From an uncultured Atopobiaceae bacterium (GTDB lineage: Bacteria; Actinomycetota; Coriobacteriia; Coriobacteriales; Atopobiaceae): a stretch of DNA of 7,655 nucleotides. A program made the translations under genes and the position numbers. The notes beneath the pieces are model-generated. The model was given only the letters and a program-made list of their open reading frames with translations, was not told where the DNA came from and ran no database searches. Numbering within the stretch: position 1 is the first letter of the stretch; every line of letters starts with the position of its first letter. Shown here piece after piece: positions 4,375-7,655 of the stretch. The stretch spans positions 1-7,655 of the forward strand of contig CAJOKK010000070.1 of the NCBI GenBank assembly GCA_905235165.1, in the 5' to 3' direction.

Positions 4375-6240
4375 ATGATCTACCTCTCCCAGCTTCTGGG
4401 TAACTCAATCTATGACGCGGATGGAGAACCGATAGGCACGGTCTCTGACCTTGGCATCGCCACGGGCGAGGTCTTCCCGCGCGTTACGTCCCTGGCCTTC
4501 ATGGGGCCTGGCAAGACCCCCTTCATGATCAGCTGGCGCAAGTACGTCGACAGCTTTGACGACCATCAGGTCCAGCTCAAGGTGAGCGCGACCGACCTGC
4601 GATTTTCCTATCTGCAGCCGTCGGAGGTCCTGGTTGCGCGCGATCTTCTCGACAAGCAGATCGTGGACACGCGTGGCATGCGCGTCGTGCGCGTGAACGA
4701 CCTCAAGCTTTCTGACACAAGCTCCTCGCAGCTGCGCCTGCTCGGTGCCGAGGTTGGCGTGCGCGGCCTGCTGCGTTCGCTCTCTCCGCACCTGGAAAGC
4801 CTGGTTAGCCAGGTGGCGCGGTCGATGGGCCGGCCCATTCCCGAGCGCATCATCGCCTGGAACTACATGGACCTCATCGAGCGTGACCTTTCCAACGTAA
4901 AGCTCTCGGTGAGCCACAAGACCCTCGACGACATGCACCCGGCCGACATCGCCGACATCATCGAGCAGCTTGACCCGCGCCTGCGAGGCCAGGTCTTCGC
5001 GACGCTCGACGACGAGATGGCGGCCGAGGCCATGGCGGAGCTCGATGACGACGAGATGGCAGCCGAGCTCGTGGGCCGCATGGAAGAGGGTGCGGCATCA
5101 AAGGTTCTTTCTGAGATGGACCCAGACGATGCTGCTGACCTCGTGGCCGAGCTCGACTACGAGAAGGCCGAGAAGCTGCTGCGCCTGATGGGCGTGAAGG
5201 AGCAGAAGGCCGTCCGCCAGCTCCTGGGCTATCGCGAGAACACTGCGGGCCGCATCATGACCTCGGAGTTTCTTGCGGTTGACGAGGGCGGAACGGTTGC
5301 CGATGCCACTGAGGCCCTTGCCGCCCTCGACGAGGACTTCGAGTCGGTTCACTACATCTACCTTGTTGACGAGCAGCGCCACATCGAAGGTGTCGTTACC
5401 CTGCGGCAGCTCATCGTGAGCGACCCCGACACCAAGCTCGCTGACCTGGCCGAAAACGACCTGGTTACCGTCGGCCCCGAGGACGACCAGGAGGACGTTG
5501 CCGAGACCATCGGTAAGTACAACCTGCTCGCCCTGCCCGTGGTGGACGACAACGAGCGCCTTATCGGCATCGTGACTGTTGACGACGCCCTCGAGGTCTT
5601 GCAGGAGGAGCACGAGGAAGACCTGGCCATCATGGGTGGCCAGAGCCTTGGCACCGACGAGCAGAGCGACAACGTGCTTGGCCGCCTGCTCAGTAACGAG
5701 GCCTGGTTCTTCCTGTGGGCACTTGCCCTGGGCATCCTTGCGGCGGTTACGGCCACCACGATGGACAACACGCTTGACGGCGTTTTGCTCTCCCTGGGCC
5801 TACCCCTGGTGCTGCGCGTGTCAGGCGACATGGTTCGCTACGTCACGAGTTTCTTCCTCGAACACGATCCCAACGACGAGGACATGCCTACGCTCGCGGG
5901 CTTTACCGTGCGTGGCATCGTTTCTTCTGCGGTCTACATTGGCATGTCCTACCTGGTCATGTATGCCCTGGCTTCGACTTTTGTCACTATGACTAACCCC
6001 GTCCTGTGCATGCTTTCTTGGTCGGACGGCAGCATGGGAGGCGCGCTTCTGCTCGCCTTCCGCGCCGCGGTGACTTGTGTGCTGGCCACCTTCGCCACCG
6101 CTCCGCTTTACCTGACCTACCTGCGTCGCATGGACGAAGCAGGTGAGGAGGCAAGTGGAGCTTCCCTGCGTGGCACGGCTATGGTGCTCGCCTTCCTTCT
6201 CTACCTTGCGCTTGTGCTGTATTGGGGGGTGTCGGCCTGA
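4375..6240 (+). CDS. MgtE-family protein: tandem PRC-like domains, MgtE N domain, CBS pair, divergent membrane domain
   Basis: 621 aa, longer than the ~450 aa of a standard MgtE because of two PRC-like segments at the front (about 1-80 and 86-140). The MgtE N domain spans about 183-285 (HPADIADIIEQLD, 188-200; MDPDDAADLVAEL, 248-260). CBS motifs lie at about 293-350 and 357-410 (LIGIVTVDDALEVL, 396-409), then a plug-like helix (411-425). Compared with Thermus thermophilus MgtE as I remember it, the Mg2+-sensing acids have counterparts: D404, E412, E415, D416, and D251/D255 in the N domain. The membrane part (441-621) has about five helices and normal length, but the usual GGNxGxQ motif is VSGDMVR here (482-488). 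The DPA segment reads DEA (587-589), and no acid occupies the expected pore position in the last helix (near 599-601). MgtE is a Mg2+ channel closed by intracellular Mg2+; this copy may have altered conduction or be mainly a sensor. It overlaps the next gene by one base. Confidence 0.85.
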   Translation: MIYLSQLLGNSIYDADGEPIGTVSDLGIATGEVFPRVTSLAFMGPGKTPFMISWRKYVDSFDDHQVQLKVSATDLRFSYLQPSEVLVARDLLDKQIVDTRGMRVVRVNDLKLSDTSSSQLRLLGAEVGVRGLLRSLSPHLESLVSQVARSMGRPIPERIIAWNYMDLIERDLSNVKLSVSHKTLDDMHPADIADIIEQLDPRLRGQVFATLDDEMAAEAMAELDDDEMAAELVGRMEEGAASKVLSEMDPDDAADLVAELDYEKAEKLLRLMGVKEQKAVRQLLGYRENTAGRIMTSEFLAVDEGGTVADATEALAALDEDFESVHYIYLVDEQRHIEGVVTLRQLIVSDPDTKLADLAENDLVTVGPEDDQEDVAETIGKYNLLALPVVDDNERLIGIVTVDDALEVLQEEHEEDLAIMGGQSLGTDEQSDNVLGRLLSNEAWFFLWALALGILAAVTATTMDNTLDGVLLSLGLPLVLRVSGDMVRYVTSFFLEHDPNDEDMPTLAGFTVRGIVSSAVYIGMSYLVMYALASTFVTMTNPVLCMLSWSDGSMGGALLLAFRAAVTCVLATFATAPLYLTYLRRMDEAGEEASGASLRGTAMVLAFLLYLALVLYWGVSA

Positions 6241-7508
6241 TGCGATCTGCCCAAGAGAAGAGCTCGAAGGAGCAGCCTAAGCGCGAACGCCTGCAGCCCG
6301 CACTCGTCTTGGCGGCCATGGGTCCCGGCATGGTGGCAGCCCTGGCAGGTGCCGACGCCGGTGGCGTGGCAGCCTATTCCAACGCCGGTGCCCTTTACGG
6401 CTTTGACCTGCTCTGGACCGTGCCGGTCATGTGCCTCCTGCTGATTGTCGTGCAAGAGACAGCGGCGCGCATGGGCTGCGTTACGGGCAAGGGCTTTGCC
6501 TCGCTCATTCGCGAGCAGTACGGCGTGCGCCCCTCCACGGTGGCCATGCTTGCCCTGCTCATCTCCAACGCGACCGTGACGCTTTCCGAGTTCGCGGGCA
6601 TCGCCTCGGGCTTTGCCCTCTTCGGCGTGCCGACCTACGTGAGCGTGCCGGCCTCGGCCATCGCCATCTGGACGCTTACCATGAGCGGTTCTTATCGCCG
6701 TATCGAGAAGATCCTTCTCGCTATCAGCTGCGTCTTTCTCACCTACGTCGTTGCGGGCTTCATGGTGGGTCCCGACTGGGGCAAGGCGCTGCATGACACC
6801 TTCATTCCCACCTTCTCGTCTGACCTCAGCTATCTTTCGCTCATCGTGGCGCTGGTGGGTACGACGATTGCCCCGTGGATGATCTTCCTTGCCCAGAGCA
6901 ACGTGGTCGAGCGCGACGCGCGCGAGCGCGACATCCCCTACCAGCGCATCGACACCGTAGCGGGTTCCATCGTCGCGAGTGTCATCAGCTGGTTCATCAT
7001 CCTGGTGACGGGCGCGGTGCTCTTCCCGGCCGGTATCAAGGTCGCCGGTGCCGAGGACGCGGCTATCGCGCTTGCCCCGCTTGTGGGCCAGTACGCGCAG
7101 GCCCTATTCGGCGCTGGCCTCATCGGGGCCTCCTTCCTTGCAGCCTGCGTGCTTCCCGGCATTACCTCAAGTGCCATCTGCGAGGCCTTTGGCTGGGAAC
7201 GCGGCAGCGACCGAAGTTGGGGAGAAGCGCCGGTCTATCGTGGCATCATCACCGCCATCCTCGTGCTCTCTGCCTTCGTGGTCCTGCTCCCGAATGCGAA
7301 CCTCTTCGGCATCATGATGGCCGCCCAGGTCATCAACGGCGTGCTCCTGCCGGTCCTGCTCTTCTTCATGGTGGGCATCGCGAGCGACCGTCACGTGATG
7401 GGCGAATACTGCAACGGCCGCATCTGGAACGCGCTAATGTGGTTCACCATCGTCTCAGTGACGATCCTCACCGTAGTGATGTTCATCCTCCAAGCCCTCG
7501 GCTACTGA
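6240..7508 (+). CDS. Nramp-family transporter, probably NRMT-type Mg2+ importer
   Basis: 422 aa, about 11 membrane helices, normal Nramp length. GPGMVAALAGADAGG (28-42) matches the first-helix signature of Nramp but reads DAGG instead of DPGN: the metal-binding Asp (D39) is kept and the Asn is replaced by Gly. In helix 6, GTTIAPW (207-213) replaces the usual segment with the Mn2+/Fe2+-selecting Met and the following Pro-His; the Pro is kept and Met is absent. These losses distinguish NRMT proteins, shown in Clostridium acetobutylicum and Eggerthella lenta to carry Mg2+, from classical MntH Mn2+ transporters, so Mg2+ is the likelier substrate. The ATG at 6240 shares its A with the TGA of gene 5 (TGATG), indicating translational coupling. 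A TTG 18 nt upstream is in frame but lies within gene 5 and is less likely. The gene lies downstream of an MgtE-type Mg2+ sensor, supporting a Mg2+ role. The family is certain; substrate assignment is a strong inference. Confidence 0.88.
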   Translation: MRSAQEKSSKEQPKRERLQPALVLAAMGPGMVAALAGADAGGVAAYSNAGALYGFDLLWTVPVMCLLLIVVQETAARMGCVTGKGFASLIREQYGVRPSTVAMLALLISNATVTLSEFAGIASGFALFGVPTYVSVPASAIAIWTLTMSGSYRRIEKILLAISCVFLTYVVAGFMVGPDWGKALHDTFIPTFSSDLSYLSLIVALVGTTIAPWMIFLAQSNVVERDARERDIPYQRIDTVAGSIVASVISWFIILVTGAVLFPAGIKVAGAEDAAIALAPLVGQYAQALFGAGLIGASFLAACVLPGITSSAICEAFGWERGSDRSWGEAPVYRGIITAILVLSAFVVLLPNANLFGIMMAAQVINGVLLPVLLFFMVGIASDRHVMGEYCNGRIWNALMWFTIVSVTILTVVMFILQALGY

Positions 7509-7556
7509 CCCAGAGCGCGACGGGTCGATTGGTGACAGGCGGGGGTGCGGGGTTGG

Positions 7557-7595
7557 GGAGTGAGTCAGTTACCGTAGTCCTTTTTGACTCATTTC
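7557..7595 (+). terminator. Inverted repeat downstream of the NRMT-like gene, possible terminator
   Basis: GGAGTGAGTCA (7557-7567) pairs with TGACTCATTTC (7585-7595): 11 pairs including a perfect TGAGTCA/TGACTCA core and two G-U pairs. The 17-nt loop is long and includes CCTTTT. ACTTTTGATG follows, with a short T run. It may end the operon or, since the core is a clean palindrome-like dyad, be a protein binding site. The 48 nt between the stop codon and the hairpin show nothing else. Confidence 0.4.
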
Positions 7596-7610
7596 ACTTT
7601 TGATGTCGGA

Positions 7611-7650
7611 GAGCGGGCCAGCCACCGGCCCCCTTGGCCCGGGAGGGCTC
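7611..7650 (+). other. GC-rich structured segment at the window edge
   Basis: GAGC (7611-7614) can pair with GCTC (7647-7650), and GGGCCA (7615-7620) with TGGCCC (7635-7640), leaving a six-base bulge GGGAGG (7641-7646). GCC/GGC inside could add a small helix. It may be part of an RNA leader or RNA gene continuing past the window. I recognise no known RNA family and no coding signal. Confidence 0.3.
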
Positions 7651-7655
7651 GCGTG

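Noticed and set aside
7584..7612. Promoter using TTGACT (7584-7589) as a -35 box
   Set aside because: The -35 match is good, but no -10-like sequence occurs 16-18 nt downstream, and the box lies inside the right arm of the dyad.

Overview
The window is about 7.7 kb of fairly GC-rich DNA with six complete protein genes, all on the + strand. I infer a Gram-positive anaerobe of the class Coriobacteriia (Atopobiaceae, Coriobacteriaceae or Eggerthellaceae). The reasons are strong Shine-Dalgarno sites, GC-rich codon use, and an Nramp-related magnesium transporter of a type best known from Eggerthella lenta. This placement is an inference, not a search result.

Layout: (1) 32-1354, a CNNM/CBS/CorC membrane protein. 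(2) 1448-2806, an orphan copy of the cyanophycin-synthetase N-terminal domain joined to a very long, almost purely acidic tail. (3) 2955-3395, a small YtxH-like membrane-anchored protein. (4) 3487-4167, a PRC-barrel-like protein with a Lys/Ala-rich tail. (5) 4375-6240, a protein with tandem PRC-like domains, an MgtE N domain, a CBS pair and a divergent MgtE membrane domain. (6) 6240-7508, an Nramp-family protein with the altered motifs expected of a magnesium-transporting NRMT, overlapping gene 5 by one base. The last ~150 bases carry no gene but hold two possible RNA hairpins. No mobile elements, CRISPR arrays, tRNA or rRNA genes were seen.

The most interesting part is 4168-7508. A plausible promoter (TTGGTG-N17-TAGAAT, 4208-4236) would make a leader of roughly 130 nt before gene 5. 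That leader holds a tiny ORF with a good ribosome binding site encoding MKPRPRSR, embedded in a hairpin. This hairpin competes with a second one, which in turn overlaps a weak structure next to the gene 5 ribosome binding site. The arrangement resembles, by analogy only, the proline-rich leader peptides upstream of the enterobacterial Mg2+ genes mgtA and mgtC. Gene 5 keeps the acidic Mg2+-sensing residues of MgtE but has lost the recognisable pore motifs of the membrane domain. It is translationally coupled to the NRMT-like gene. The working hypothesis is a two-gene Mg2+ system in which a degenerate MgtE acts as sensor or regulator of an Nramp-type Mg2+ importer, controlled by a leader peptide. 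A CNNM/CorC protein, often also tied to Mg2+ transport, lies upstream.

The second unusual item is gene 2, where a domain known from cyanophycin synthetases occurs without the two catalytic domains.
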